A stretch of DNA of 42,680 nucleotides from positions 1 through 42,680 of the forward strand of contig DVNI01000085.1 of assembly GCA_018714505.1 (NCBI GenBank), written 5' to 3'. The notes under the pieces are model-generated. The model made no database searches, was not told where the DNA came from, and saw nothing but the letters and a program-made list of their open reading frames with translations. The translations under genes and the position numbers were made by a program. The DNA comes from Candidatus Avacidaminococcus intestinavium. Lineage in GTDB: Bacteria; Bacillota; Negativicutes; Acidaminococcales; Acidaminococcaceae. This document shows positions 8,655 to 18,151 of this stretch, in pieces. Position 1 is the stretch's first letter; each line of letters begins with the position of its first letter.

Positions 8655-8784
8655 AATAATAAAACCTCCCTTTGTAAAATAACTACACGACATGAAGTAT
8701 TTTATCATTTAACCGATGTGCTTTTCTAGTCCTTTGCTGCAAGTATACAGTATACAACTTTTATCTATTTTTAAGTTTTAAGCT

Positions 8785-10689
8785 TTACATTAACTTTTCC
8801 CATTTTTGCATTAAATTATCAATCTTCTCTTGTAGCTCGCGGTATTCCTCTGCTAAACGTGCACTATCTTCTGGAGTGGCATGATTAAGTGGGTTGGACA
8901 TCTGTTTTTCTAGAATGCCTAATAACGCCTCCTGTTCTCTAATTTGGAGTTCCACCTTTGCCAATTGTTTCTCACGATCCTGTTCGCTTAAAGTGCGATG
9001 ACGCTCTGATTTAGCTACTGTTTTGGGCGCTTCTTTTGCTTTTTCCGCACAACTAACCGTCGCTACTTGAGGTGCCACTGACGCAGTTTCCAACTTCAGT
9101 TTTTGCTCGCAATAATAATTGTAATCACCATGATAATCTTGCACTTTGCCGTTAGTAATTTCCCAAATTCGACCTGCAATCTCACTAATAAAATACCGGT
9201 CATGACTGACTAACAATATTGTGCCGTCAAACGCCGCTAAAGCTTCTTCTACGGTTTCTCTCGCCGCAATATCTAAATGGTTAGTCGGTTCATCTAAAAT
9301 TAACAGATTCGCACCATCTAAAACTAATTTTAATAAAACTAATCGTGCTTTTTGCCCACCAGATAATGTTTTAATTTGCTTTAACACCATCTCACCAGTA
9401 AACAACATGCCGCCTAACAGCGACCTAGTTTCTTCATCCGTCAAACCATATTCAATAAGAAAGTTATCTAAAACCGTCTCTTCAGGATTTAATCTTTCAT
9501 AACTTTGCGAAAAATAACCAATCTGTACCCGCTTGCCAATTTGCACTCGACCAGTTAAAGGTGCTAGTTCACCCAAAATTGTTTTCAATAAGGTCGACTT
9601 TCCCGAACCATTAGCGCCTAGCAGTGCAATCTTTTCTTTTCGGCGACAAACTAAATTAATATCCGTAACTAAGGGTACATTCGCATAGCCTACACTCAAG
9701 TTTTCTAGTACAATTACGCGCTCTGCTGATTCCGTAGCAGGAGGCAAACGCAGCCCAAACTCTTCACGCACATAAGGCTTATCCAAACGTTCTAAACGAT
9801 CCAAATGCGATTGACGCCCTCGTGCCATTTTACTTTTGATGCCCGCCTTAAAGCGTCTAATATACTCTTCGGTTTTTGCTATATGTTCTTGTTGCGCAGC
9901 ATAAGCTGCAGTTTCCGTTGCAAACTGAATTTCTTTTTGAGCAAGATAAGCATCGTAGTTACCTTTAAAAATCTGTAACTGCTTATTTTGCATTTCTAAA
10001 ACTTTAGTCACAACATTATTTAAAAAATAGCGATCATGGCTGACTAATAAAACTGTTCCTCTAAACTTCTTTAGATATTCTTCAAGCCACTCGGTCATGC
10101 CAATATCTAAATGATTAGTCGGTTCATCCAAGATCAAAAGATCCGGTTCTTGCACTAATGCCGCTGCGAGCAAGATGCGGGTCTTCTGCCCACCAGAAAA
10201 CCAAGTAACCGGACGTTGCCATTCCTCTTCCGTAAACTTTAAACCATTAAGAATAATCTTAATACGCTGCTCATAATTATAGCCATCCACATGCTCATAT
10301 AAAGAAGAAATACCGGCATATTCTGCCAGTACGCCTTCCAATTCTTCTGTTTGTGTTGTCGCTTGGGCAAGCTTTTTTTCAAGAGTCGCTATTTTATCAC
10401 GCAATAGCAAAATTTCTTCGCCTGCCTTCAGCAGATATTCCCATAAAGTTCCCTCTTGTAAATTACCAAAGCCCTGCTCAACATACCCGATGCGCGTGCC
10501 ATGCTCAAACCGGATACTTCCAGCATCAATGGTTTCCGGTGCCAATAAACACTTTAACAATGTACTCTTACCACCACCATTAACACCAACCAGGCCAACT
10601 TTTTCACCGTTTTCTAACATAAAACTAACATCACGAAAAATCTCATTAATACCAAAACTCTTACTAATTTTTTCAACAATCAACTGCAT
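8785..10689 (-). CDS. ABC-F family ATPase (YdiF/Uup-like)
   Basis: Soluble protein of 634 aa with two ABC ATPase domains and no membrane segments: Walker A GVNGGGKST and GANGSGKST, signatures WFSGGQKTRILLAAAL and LSGGQKARLVLLKL, and Walker B LLILDEPTNHLDI twice. The linker between domains is a charged helical region (residues ~245-305), and the C-terminus (~560-634) is a coiled coil (REQEALLGILEKQM...). ABC-F proteins bind the ribosomal E site and modulate translation; some give antibiotic resistance. No resistance role is indicated. It lies 17 bases after the phosphohexomutase gene, probably co-transcribed. Confidence 0.93.
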   Translation of the reverse strand: MQLIVEKISKSFGINEIFRDVSFMLENGEKVGLVGVNGGGKSTLLKCLLAPETIDAGSIRFEHGTRIGYVEQGFGNLQEGTLWEYLLKAGEEILLLRDKIATLEKKLAQATTQTEELEGVLAEYAGISSLYEHVDGYNYEQRIKIILNGLKFTEEEWQRPVTWFSGGQKTRILLAAALVQEPDLLILDEPTNHLDIGMTEWLEEYLKKFRGTVLLVSHDRYFLNNVVTKVLEMQNKQLQIFKGNYDAYLAQKEIQFATETAAYAAQQEHIAKTEEYIRRFKAGIKSKMARGRQSHLDRLERLDKPYVREEFGLRLPPATESAERVIVLENLSVGYANVPLVTDINLVCRRKEKIALLGANGSGKSTLLKTILGELAPLTGRVQIGKRVQIGYFSQSYERLNPEETVLDNFLIEYGLTDEETRSLLGGMLFTGEMVLKQIKTLSGGQKARLVLLKLVLDGANLLILDEPTNHLDIAARETVEEALAAFDGTILLVSHDRYFISEIAGRIWEITNGKVQDYHGDYNYYCEQKLKLETASVAPQVATVSCAEKAKEAPKTVAKSERHRTLSEQDREKQLAKVELQIREQEALLGILEKQMSNPLNHATPEDSARLAEEYRELQEKIDNLMQKWEKLM

Positions 10690-10706
10690 TTTTTCTCATC
10701 CTTAGC

Positions 10707-12074
10707 TTAAGCCTCTTCCCCGCCAATAAAAGCCAACAGTTCTTGTGTCTTTTCTTTGAGCAAGGCCTTATCACCACGCGTTTCCACATTCAAGCGGATA
10801 ACAGGCTCTGTATTCGACATTCTTAAATTAAAGCGCCAGTTTGCAGCGTCCACCGTTAAGCCATCTAAATGATCGACCTCACCTAGCATGCCATATTTTT
10901 GTTCTGCGGCTTTAATCACTACACTCGCATCTTCTACCTTACGATTAATTTCACCACTACAAGGGAATAATTCCATACGTTCTTTAACTAAGGTGACTAG
11001 GCTCTTGCCCGTCTTTGAAATATGTTCTGCTAAAAGTAACCATGGTATCATACCGCTATCACAATACGAGAAATCACGGAAATAATGGTGAGAGGCCATT
11101 TCTCCCCCATAAATAATATCATGCGCACGCATACATTCTTTCATAAAAGCATGTCCACTTTTACACCTTACCGGCTCACCGCCATACTGCTTAATAATAT
11201 CGAGCGTATTCCATGTTAGTCTAGGATCATACATAATCTTTTCCCCAGGGTACTTCTGAAGAAAAATTTCAGCCAAAAGACCAACAATATAATAACCTTC
11301 AATAAAATCTGCCTCTTCATCAAAAAAGAAACAACGATCAAAATCGCCATCCCAAGCAATACCCAGGTCGGCCTGTGCTTTTTGTACAGCACTTGCCGTA
11401 ACAGCCCGATTTTGCACTAGCAAAGGATTCGGAACGCCATTAGGAAAAGTACCATCCGGTTCTGCATTGATTTTGACTATATTAAAAGGCAAGTGTTTTT
11501 CCAAATGTTCTAATACAAGGTTTGCTCCACCATTACCAGGATTTGCTACCAGCGTCAATGGCTTTAAAGCCTGAAGATCAATATAGCTCAATAAATGCGC
11601 AATATAGTCCTCCATAATATCCGCTTTACTGATAGAACCTTTGATTTTATCTAAATATACACCCTTTGGTAAAGCATCTTTTTTCACTAATTCTTTAATA
11701 TCTAAAAGACCCGTATCAGCTGACACCGGACGCGCGCCACGCCGCACAATTTTCATGCCATTGTATTGAGCAGGATTATGACTAGCAGTAACCATAATGC
11801 CACCATCTGTTTTAAGATGAGCCGTAGCAAAATACACCATTTCCGTACCACACACACCAATATCAATAACATTGGCACCCCCGTGGCATAGCCCCTCTGA
11901 CAAAGCTTCCACAATACTTTCACCCGTTGTTCTAATATCACGCCCTACAACTACATTTTCGGCGCCATACATAACTGCAAAAACACGCCCTACTAAATAA
12001 GCCAAATCTTCATTGACTTCTTCAGGAACAATTCCCCTAATATCATAGGCCTTAAAAGCATTTGTATTAATCAT
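10707..12074 (-). CDS. Phosphomannomutase/phosphoglucomutase
   Basis: Interconverts hexose 1- and 6-phosphates for sugar-nucleotide and envelope synthesis. The 455-aa protein has the four alpha-D-phosphohexomutase domains: phosphoserine loop TASHNPAQYNG, metal-binding loop WDGDFDRCFFFDE, sugar-specificity loop GGEMASHHYF and phosphate-binding RMSNTEPVIRLNVE. Length and motifs fit the AlgC/ManB type. Specificity for mannose or glucose is not decided by sequence. First gene of a pair with the ABC-F ATPase. Confidence 0.93.
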   Translation of the reverse strand: MINTNAFKAYDIRGIVPEEVNEDLAYLVGRVFAVMYGAENVVVGRDIRTTGESIVEALSEGLCHGGANVIDIGVCGTEMVYFATAHLKTDGGIMVTASHNPAQYNGMKIVRRGARPVSADTGLLDIKELVKKDALPKGVYLDKIKGSISKADIMEDYIAHLLSYIDLQALKPLTLVANPGNGGANLVLEHLEKHLPFNIVKINAEPDGTFPNGVPNPLLVQNRAVTASAVQKAQADLGIAWDGDFDRCFFFDEEADFIEGYYIVGLLAEIFLQKYPGEKIMYDPRLTWNTLDIIKQYGGEPVRCKSGHAFMKECMRAHDIIYGGEMASHHYFRDFSYCDSGMIPWLLLAEHISKTGKSLVTLVKERMELFPCSGEINRKVEDASVVIKAAEQKYGMLGEVDHLDGLTVDAANWRFNLRMSNTEPVIRLNVETRGDKALLKEKTQELLAFIGGEEA

Positions 12075-12133
12075 TTGTAATCTCCTTACCCACTTTTAAT
12101 ATAATCGAGCTCTTTATCAATTCTCTTTTAAAG

Positions 12134-12160
12134 AAAGAAAATCCTGCTTAAAGCAGGATT
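12134..12160 (-). terminator. Terminator after the Septu operon
   Basis: AATCCTGCTT (12140-12149) pairs with AAGCAGGATT (12151-12160). On the minus strand a TTTTCTTTCTTT tract follows. It isolates the Septu pair from the phosphohexomutase gene. Confidence 0.8.
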
Positions 12161-12187
12161 AAAATTCCTAGTTAAGAAAAGTGCTTT

Positions 12188-12967
12188 TTAAATTTTAAAA
12201 TCTTCATATTCCAAGAAACGTTCTGCAAAAGGCCCTAAATACCACCTAATCACCGAAAAAAATGAGCGATAAACACCCTGCTCATCAGGTGCAAGCAATC
12301 CTGCCGCCAACCGCTCCAGGCATTCTTCAAACGATAAGCCTATTTTTAAACCACTTTCGATTTCCTCTTGCAAAACATTAATAACTACCATACGCATTCT
12401 TCTTAACCTGGGTGCATTGAGATTTAATTCTCTAATCGTATTTTCTGCTTTTACTAGTAATTGCTTTGGACAACTCTTCTTATTAACCAGCATTTTGCCA
12501 TTATGCTCTACATAGCGAAAAATCGGCTTATCTGCTGGTATCTTGAGTGGATTTAAAATCATTGCCGCAAGATTGCGTCCGCCCTTTGGCACATCACAAG
12601 ACCTATCACTTTTACGCTCTGAATAACGCCACTTCGCATCCGGCACACTCTTTTGACTGCCGCCGTGACACACGCCCAACATATTTTGCCAATTAAGATG
12701 CCAATTCTTACCATGCGGCGCCGTTTCACTTTTGGGATAAAAATGTTCTATGCGAAAATCATCAACATCGTCTTCATCTTCAGCAAATCGAATACTTATC
12801 TCGCAATAAGCACATAAACCATGCTGATCTTTATAAATCTGCGCTTTGACTTCTTGATAACCAGTTCTCGTCTGGCGGCGAAAATGTTCCCAAGTTTCCT
12901 TTGGATGCTTTTGCGCATATCTTTTTAAAGTTTCTGGCACATGGCGAGATTTATTAACCCTTTTCAT
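12188..12967 (-). CDS. ptuB: PtuB-like HNH endonuclease of a Septu anti-phage system
   Basis: 259 aa, matching the HNH family seen with Septu and retron systems (TIGR02646). Residues ~45-105 carry the nuclease core: HGLCAYCEISI, then FRIEHFYPKSE with the catalytic His, then NWHLNWQNMLGVCHGG. A later SCDVPKGGRNLA may complete the metal site. In Septu, PtuA ATPase and PtuB assemble into a complex whose nuclease is unleashed in phage infection. Its ATG overlaps the end of the ATPase gene by four bases, so the two are coupled. No reverse transcriptase or msr-msd RNA is visible nearby, so it is a stand-alone Septu rather than a retron. Confidence 0.85.
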   Translation of the reverse strand: MKRVNKSRHVPETLKRYAQKHPKETWEHFRRQTRTGYQEVKAQIYKDQHGLCAYCEISIRFAEDEDDVDDFRIEHFYPKSETAPHGKNWHLNWQNMLGVCHGGSQKSVPDAKWRYSERKSDRSCDVPKGGRNLAAMILNPLKIPADKPIFRYVEHNGKMLVNKKSCPKQLLVKAENTIRELNLNAPRLRRMRMVVINVLQEEIESGLKIGLSFEECLERLAAGLLAPDEQGVYRSFFSVIRWYLGPFAERFLEYEDFKI

Positions 12968-14316
12968 TTTAAGCCTCGCCGATAAGCCCTCATGCGGATA
13001 TCCATATCTGCTTTAATTAGTGCCGGTTCTCGATCTTTTCCCCACGCATCTAATTCTTTGCGCAAACTCTTCGCCTCTTTTGTATCCCATTTATCTTCAC
13101 TTACTAGTTCTAAATAACGCATCAAAGTTTTTACTATCGGCAGTGCTTTAGGTCTGGTCTCAACATTTTGAATCTCTTGTAACAATTGATAGCTCTCGGC
13201 TCCCAGCGAAAACTCTGGACTAAAAACCTCCACTTCTTCGCCATGCCAGCGCAATGCTTTAATCGCCGTAGCAGGCACTGTCGTAAGCACTTGCGGGCTA
13301 TGAGTAGTCAAAATAAATTGCACCAAAGGAAATGCTCTCCGCAAATCAGCAATAATACTTTGTTGCCACGATGGATGCAAATGCATATCGACTTCATCAA
13401 TCAAAACAATACCCGGCGTTTTGAGCACCGCAGCACTCCCCAGATCCGGATTTAGCCGCACCATACGATAGGCGATATCCGCTACAATGCCAATAATGCT
13501 ACGCACCCCATCACTCAAAGTCACAATTGGCAGTGCGCCTGATTTTTCATGTACAATAACCAAAGATTGCGTAGCCACGCTATACTCTAGGCCACGCCAC
13601 CCTTGATTACCGACTACGGCCGCCACTGCACCCTTTACCGCCGTCACAACTTCACGATACGGATTTGTCCCTTGCTCACCCGTTTCCTTTTGATAATGTT
13701 CAAACTCTAAAGCACTTAACGTCGCATATTGAAACCATTGAACAAAACTTTGATAAGTCGCCGGCGGCTCAAAAGCTTCATAATAACCCGAGTCACGCTC
13801 CAAATTAATTTTTGTTAAACCAGCGGCCTTGACCTTACCATTTTGCCACAAACGAGCCGTTCCATAATAAGCAATAACCGGCAAAACTACTTTCTCATCA
13901 TGCGCGCCATGTACAGCATGTTGCACCCGCTCGCCATATTCACGCAAAAAGTCTGCACCACTATCTTTTATCTGATCACCCTGCTTAGCCAAAAGTCGTT
14001 CCCATTTAAACGTTTCTCCACCAATTAGCCCCCGCGCCCGCACTACTACTGGATACTGTTTTTTTGTTCTAGGCAAACGCGTCTTAATCCCATCAGGTTC
14101 CTGACCGACCTGAAAAGCATCGTAATCATCAAACCCCCTGCCTTGCGCTCCATTAAAACTGCTCAGATAAGGGCTTAACGCAATAGCTATCGCATCTAAA
14201 ACCGCCGATTTACCACTGCCATTTTCTGCCACAATAACATTTATATCCTCTTCTAAATTAATACTAAGATGTTTGAAACAACGGAAGTTATTTACTTCTA
14301 ACCATTTTATTAACAT
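12964..14316 (-). CDS. ptuA: PtuA-like AAA/ABC-type ATPase of a Septu anti-phage system
   Basis: 450-aa SMC/RecF-like ATPase: N-terminal LEVNNFRCFKHLSINL, Walker A VAENGSGKSAVLDAIA, signature region LSDGVRSIIGIVADIA, Walker B IVLIDEVDMHLHPSWQ and the switch His in FILTTHSPQVL. This is the ATPase type that pairs with TIGR02646 HNH proteins in Septu. It is the first gene of the two-gene operon and is divergent from the DUF401 permease gene. A TATAAT-like -10 (minus strand, 14350-14355) lies about 35 bases upstream. No extra effector gene is seen. Confidence 0.85.
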   Translation of the reverse strand: MLIKWLEVNNFRCFKHLSINLEEDINVIVAENGSGKSAVLDAIAIALSPYLSSFNGAQGRGFDDYDAFQVGQEPDGIKTRLPRTKKQYPVVVRARGLIGGETFKWERLLAKQGDQIKDSGADFLREYGERVQHAVHGAHDEKVVLPVIAYYGTARLWQNGKVKAAGLTKINLERDSGYYEAFEPPATYQSFVQWFQYATLSALEFEHYQKETGEQGTNPYREVVTAVKGAVAAVVGNQGWRGLEYSVATQSLVIVHEKSGALPIVTLSDGVRSIIGIVADIAYRMVRLNPDLGSAAVLKTPGIVLIDEVDMHLHPSWQQSIIADLRRAFPLVQFILTTHSPQVLTTVPATAIKALRWHGEEVEVFSPEFSLGAESYQLLQEIQNVETRPKALPIVKTLMRYLELVSEDKWDTKEAKSLRKELDAWGKDREPALIKADMDIRMRAYRRGLK

Positions 14317-14362
14317 AAAAGCACCTTCCTTTGTATACCTATTAACTTAATTATACCCTTTT

Positions 14363-14391
14363 TTGGCTTTTTTAGTATAATCAGCTATAAT
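14363..14391 (+). promoter_or_regulatory. Promoter of the DUF401 permease gene
   Basis: TTGGCT (14363-14368), 17-base spacer, TATAAT (14386-14391). Confidence 0.6.
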
Positions 14392-14422
14392 GATATCTAT
14401 CAAATTTTAAAGGGTGATCGAT

Positions 14423-15637
14423 TTGCATATCTTTTTTATTTTAGGCGCCGCAATGGCTCTAATTATTATCTTACTACGACGACATTATCCGATTGGACCT
14501 GCAATTCTTGCCGGCGGCCTTTTAATTTGGCTACTTAATGCACCCCAAATCAATCATCTATTCGATGCCGGTTACCAAACCCTCACTAAGCCACGTACCT
14601 ACGATCTCTTACTAGCTCTTTACTTCGTCATGTGCTTGGAAATCGAGTTAAGAACTAGTGGTACCCTCTCCGGAATGATCGCGGCCCTTCAGCGTCTGTT
14701 TGCCAGTCCCAAAATAACGCTTGCGATTATGCCAGCCTTTCTTGGCCTATTACCCTCACTCGGTGGTGCCCGTTTTTCTGCACCAATTGTCGATGAAGCA
14801 AGCAAAGGCACGCCCATAACCGCCGAGCAAAAATCTACGATTAACTTTTGGTTTAGACATGCTTTTGAGTACATCAATCCCATAAATCCTGGTATGATTT
14901 TAGCTTGTAGTATTGCCATGATTCCGATTAGCTCACTAATTGTGCATATGGGCTGGCTCAGTATTTTTGCCTTCGCTTTCGGGTGGCTCGTCTGCCTAAC
15001 ACCACTAAAAGTTCCTTGCGAACGACCGCAAAATATTTCGCAAGCCGAACACCGCAGAAATATTTTTGATGTTTTTCTCTGTTTGACCCCAGTACTCGTC
15101 AACTTTTTATTAGTAGTACTCTTTGACTTTGGCGCCGCCTCTTCAATGGGACTTGTCGCCATTGGCATGGTCTTGCTCTTGCGCCTTACCTATCGCGTAG
15201 TTAATATTAAAGAAGTCTTTCTTGGTGCGATTGATCGCAAAATGCTGATTAATATCATCTGTATTCTTTACTTTATCCAACTACTAACGGTCACCGGCAC
15301 CCTTGCTGAAATCGTCGATACCTTCCAACGTTCACCATTACCGATTCCCGTCATCATCGGCTCTATCTCTTTCGTCATTGGCGTACTTACTGGCCTTTCC
15401 CAAGGGCATGCCGCCATTGTACTACCCGTGGTTGCCGCCTTAGCGCCAGGCAATCTTGATTTAATCGCTTTAGCGATGATTGCCGGTATCGCAGGGCAAA
15501 TGGTAACACCGACCCACGTCTGCCTGACCGTTACCCTCGACTATTTCAAAGCAGATTTCTTTAAAACCCTAAAACCCATCGTCTTGCTCGAACTACTGCT
15601 AGTCGGTGTTTTTATTCTCAAAACTTGGATATTGTAA
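14423..15637 (+). CDS. DUF401 family membrane protein (putative anion permease)
   Basis: About 404 aa, almost wholly hydrophobic, with ten or more predicted helices. Motifs LLPSLGGARFSAPIVDEASKG and GIAGQMVTPTHVCLTVTLDYFKADF are typical of DUF401, a family of the ion-transporter superfamily with no established substrate. The longest frame starts with GTG at 14414, but that codon is part of the ribosome site AAAGGGTG (14409-14416), and TTG at 14423 stands six bases downstream of it, so TTG (MHIFFILGAAM) is preferred. The gene converges on dapL and shares the large inverted repeat between them as terminator. Confidence 0.82.
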   Translation: MHIFFILGAAMALIIILLRRHYPIGPAILAGGLLIWLLNAPQINHLFDAGYQTLTKPRTYDLLLALYFVMCLEIELRTSGTLSGMIAALQRLFASPKITLAIMPAFLGLLPSLGGARFSAPIVDEASKGTPITAEQKSTINFWFRHAFEYINPINPGMILACSIAMIPISSLIVHMGWLSIFAFAFGWLVCLTPLKVPCERPQNISQAEHRRNIFDVFLCLTPVLVNFLLVVLFDFGAASSMGLVAIGMVLLLRLTYRVVNIKEVFLGAIDRKMLINIICILYFIQLLTVTGTLAEIVDTFQRSPLPIPVIIGSISFVIGVLTGLSQGHAAIVLPVVAALAPGNLDLIALAMIAGIAGQMVTPTHVCLTVTLDYFKADFFKTLKPIVLLELLLVGVFILKTWIL

Positions 15638-15645
15638 AACTAGAT

Positions 15646-15716
15646 TAAGACAAGGGGACGGTCCTTTTTCGTCTGATTTTTAAAATCAGACGAAAAAGGA
15701 CCGTCCCCTTGTCTTA
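15646..15716. repeat. Perfect 35-bp inverted pair of REP-like elements; bidirectional terminator
   Basis: Left arm 15646-15680 and right arm 15682-15716 are exact reverse complements around a single T. Each arm is one copy of a dispersed REP-like element (TAAGACAAGGGGACGG ... TCTGATTTT). It sits between convergent genes; the last three bases (15714-15716) are the TAA stop codon of dapL. Confidence 0.95.
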
Positions 15717-16910
15717 CAGACTTTCTTCGATTCTCGCCATTGCTTCGACCGTTGCTTCGCGACTACCAAAAGCCGTTAAGCGTAAATAGCCTTCACCCAT
15801 TTGTCCAAAGCCAGCACCTGGCGTTCCGACAATTGCTAACTTTTCTAACAAATAATCAAAAAACGCCCAAGAAGTCATGCCCTTCGGACATTCTAGCCAA
15901 ATATATGGAGAATAAACTCCACCATAAAACTTTAGACCTTTTTTAGTAAAAGTATCCATCATAATTTTGGCGTTCTCGCGATAAAAGGCGAGCATCTCTT
16001 GGCATTCCTTTTGTCCTTCTTCACTAAATACAGCTTCTGCTGCACGCTGAATCACGTAAGGCACACCATTAAACTTGGTCGTCTGCCGACGTAACCACAT
16101 TTTATTCAAGGACAGTTCCGTCCCATCAGCAGTCTTTCTTTTTAAATTATGAGGAACAACGGTATAACCACAACGTGTTCCGGTAAAGCCAGCGGTCTTA
16201 GATAAAGAACATAACTCAATTGCACATTCTTTAGCGCCTTCTACCACAAAAATACTTCTTGGAATCGCAGGATCCGTTACAAAAGCTTCATAAGCAGCAT
16301 CGTATAAAATAACTGCATCGTTTTTCAGTGCATAAGTCACCCATTCTTCTAGCTGGGCTTTGGTATACGCCGCGCCCGTTGGATTATTCGGGGAGCAAAG
16401 ATAAATAACATCAGCTTTAATACTGGCATCCGGCATTGGTAAAAATCCATTTTCTGGGGTGCCATTAATATAAAGAATTTTGCGTCCACGCATGATATTC
16501 GTATCGACGTACACAGGATAAACCGGATCCGGCACTAAAATCGTATTAGCGTCACTAAAAATATCTGTAATATTACCGCAGTCACTTTTCGCACCATCGC
16601 TTACAAAAATTTCTTCCCGCGCAAGCGTCACGCCCGCTGTTTCATAATACTTAACTAATGCATCGCGTAAAAAATCATAGCCTTGTTCTGGTCCATAACC
16701 TCTAAAGGTTTCTTTCGTCGCCATTTCTTCTACAGCTTTTTGCATCGCTTTAATTACGGCTGGTGCCAAAGGCAAAGTTACGTCCCCGATTCCCATTCTA
16801 ATAACTTTTTTATCAGGATGCTCCGCCGTAAATGTCGTTACCTTGGCGGCAATTTGCGAGAATAAATAGCTCTCTTTTAAATTACAATAGTTTTCATTCA
16901 TTAAAGCCAT
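15714..16910 (-). CDS. dapL: LL-diaminopimelate aminotransferase
   Basis: PLP-dependent enzyme that converts tetrahydrodipicolinate directly to LL-diaminopimelate, by-passing the succinyl/acetyl route. Fold-type I aminotransferase of 398 aa: VIRMGIGDVTLPL, FRGYGPEQGYDFLRDAL, CSPNNPTGAAYT, Schiff-base lysine in LCSLSKTAGFTGTRCGYTVVP, and C-terminal YLRLTAFGSRE. These are DapL-specific rather than general aspartate aminotransferase features. It starts with ATG behind GGAGGG. Upstream lies dapF on the same strand, the next enzyme in the pathway, so the two work in sequence. Confidence 0.95.
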   Translation of the reverse strand: MALMNENYCNLKESYLFSQIAAKVTTFTAEHPDKKVIRMGIGDVTLPLAPAVIKAMQKAVEEMATKETFRGYGPEQGYDFLRDALVKYYETAGVTLAREEIFVSDGAKSDCGNITDIFSDANTILVPDPVYPVYVDTNIMRGRKILYINGTPENGFLPMPDASIKADVIYLCSPNNPTGAAYTKAQLEEWVTYALKNDAVILYDAAYEAFVTDPAIPRSIFVVEGAKECAIELCSLSKTAGFTGTRCGYTVVPHNLKRKTADGTELSLNKMWLRRQTTKFNGVPYVIQRAAEAVFSEEGQKECQEMLAFYRENAKIMMDTFTKKGLKFYGGVYSPYIWLECPKGMTSWAFFDYLLEKLAIVGTPGAGFGQMGEGYLRLTAFGSREATVEAMARIEESL

Positions 16911-16986
16911 ACACTAGTTCCCTCCATTTTTATGCTAAAGATTTATTTTTTATTTTATCATTTTAGCGCTAAAAAATATGCGCAAC

Positions 16987-17859
16987 TTAAATTTTATTAA
17001 TAATTGCTTCTGGAATTTCAATAACGCCATCAAAAACATGAGTTGCTGGTCCTTTAAGCAAAACATGATTGTCAGATTTGTACGTGATTTTTAATTCTCC
17101 GCCTTTGACTAACACCTTGAGTTCTTGATCTTTTTTGCCAGCATGATTTAGAAAAATCGAAGTTACAGCGACTGCACACGCACCAGTACCACACGCCCAA
17201 GTTTCACCACTACCACGCTCCCAAACTCTAAACTTCACGGTATTATCATCAAGCACCTGCACAAATTCTACATTCGTGCGTTCTGGAAATAAATGGTGAT
17301 GTTCAATGCGTGGCCCAATTTCTTCAAGCTTAATCGCATCAACGTCTTCTACAAAAATCACAAAATGCGGATTTCCCATAGAAACAGCTGTACCATTATA
17401 AGTTAGGTCTTCATCAATTACTAAGCCTTGGTCCATAAATACGAAATGATCACTAATCATCGGGATTTCTTTAGTCTTAAAAATAGGTTCACCCATATCC
17501 ACGGTAGCTTCTGTGACTTTGCCGTCAACCACTGTCATATCAATGGTTTTTATGCCTGATAAAGTTTCTAAGGTAATCGTTGTTTTATCTGTTAAACCAT
17601 TATCATAAACATACTTTGCAACGCAGCGCGTACCATTACCGCACATTTTACCTTCTGATGCATCAGCATTAAACATCCGCATTCTAAAATCCGCCTTTTC
17701 CGAAGGCATAATCAAAATAAGTCCATCTGCACCTATACCAAACTGGCGATGACTAACATATTCTGAAATTGCTTCTGGGTTAGGCAATTCTGAATCCATA
17801 CAATTCACGTACACATAATCATTACCACAACCATGCATCTTTGAAAATTCCATTCGCAT
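16987..17859 (-). CDS. dapF: Diaminopimelate epimerase
   Basis: Cofactor-independent racemase turning LL- into meso-diaminopimelate for lysine and peptidoglycan. Both catalytic cysteines are present, in GKMCGNGTRCVAKY (about residues 71-84) and WACGTGACAVAV (about 220-231). The N-terminus MEFSKMHGCGNDYVYVNC is typical. ATG at 17859 has GGAGG nine bases upstream. Length 290 aa, slightly above the usual 275-285. Lies 76 bases upstream of dapL on the same strand. Confidence 0.96.
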   Translation of the reverse strand: MRMEFSKMHGCGNDYVYVNCMDSELPNPEAISEYVSHRQFGIGADGLILIMPSEKADFRMRMFNADASEGKMCGNGTRCVAKYVYDNGLTDKTTITLETLSGIKTIDMTVVDGKVTEATVDMGEPIFKTKEIPMISDHFVFMDQGLVIDEDLTYNGTAVSMGNPHFVIFVEDVDAIKLEEIGPRIEHHHLFPERTNVEFVQVLDDNTVKFRVWERGSGETWACGTGACAVAVTSIFLNHAGKKDQELKVLVKGGELKITYKSDNHVLLKGPATHVFDGVIEIPEAIINKI

Positions 17860-18151
17860 TTATAGAAACCTCCTCATAGTTAAAGCCTTATTATAACTGT
17901 TAAACAAAATAAAAACAGCTATACTATGCTTGATTATTCAGTATTAATTATACCCGAAGTTTACGAAAAAAGGAAATAACTCCCACTTGTTCTGGTGTCT
18001 TTATTGACTACGGTATATAAACAAAAAAGCTTCATCATGTTTTAGCATGACAAAGCCCAACTTCATATAAAAGCACTGAACCTGTATTTTTTATTTTTTA
18101 TCTCTTAAAGCAAACGAAAAACCCGCACTAACTTTTTGTCTTGTATTACCA
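17860..18151. other. Intergenic region, no gene seen
   Basis: AT-rich stretch of about 290 bases. It holds the dapF ribosome site and a TATAAT-like -10 for dapF (minus strand, near 17892-17897). A weak imperfect hairpin lies around 18028-18055. No open frame with a ribosome site was found. Confidence 0.6.

Noticed and set aside
12188-14316. Retron carrying PtuA/PtuB effectors
   Set aside because: No reverse transcriptase or msr-msd region in the neighbouring sequence.
14689-15168. Minus-strand 159-codon frame within the DUF401 gene
   Set aside because: Complementary-strand shadow of a hydrophobic coding sequence.
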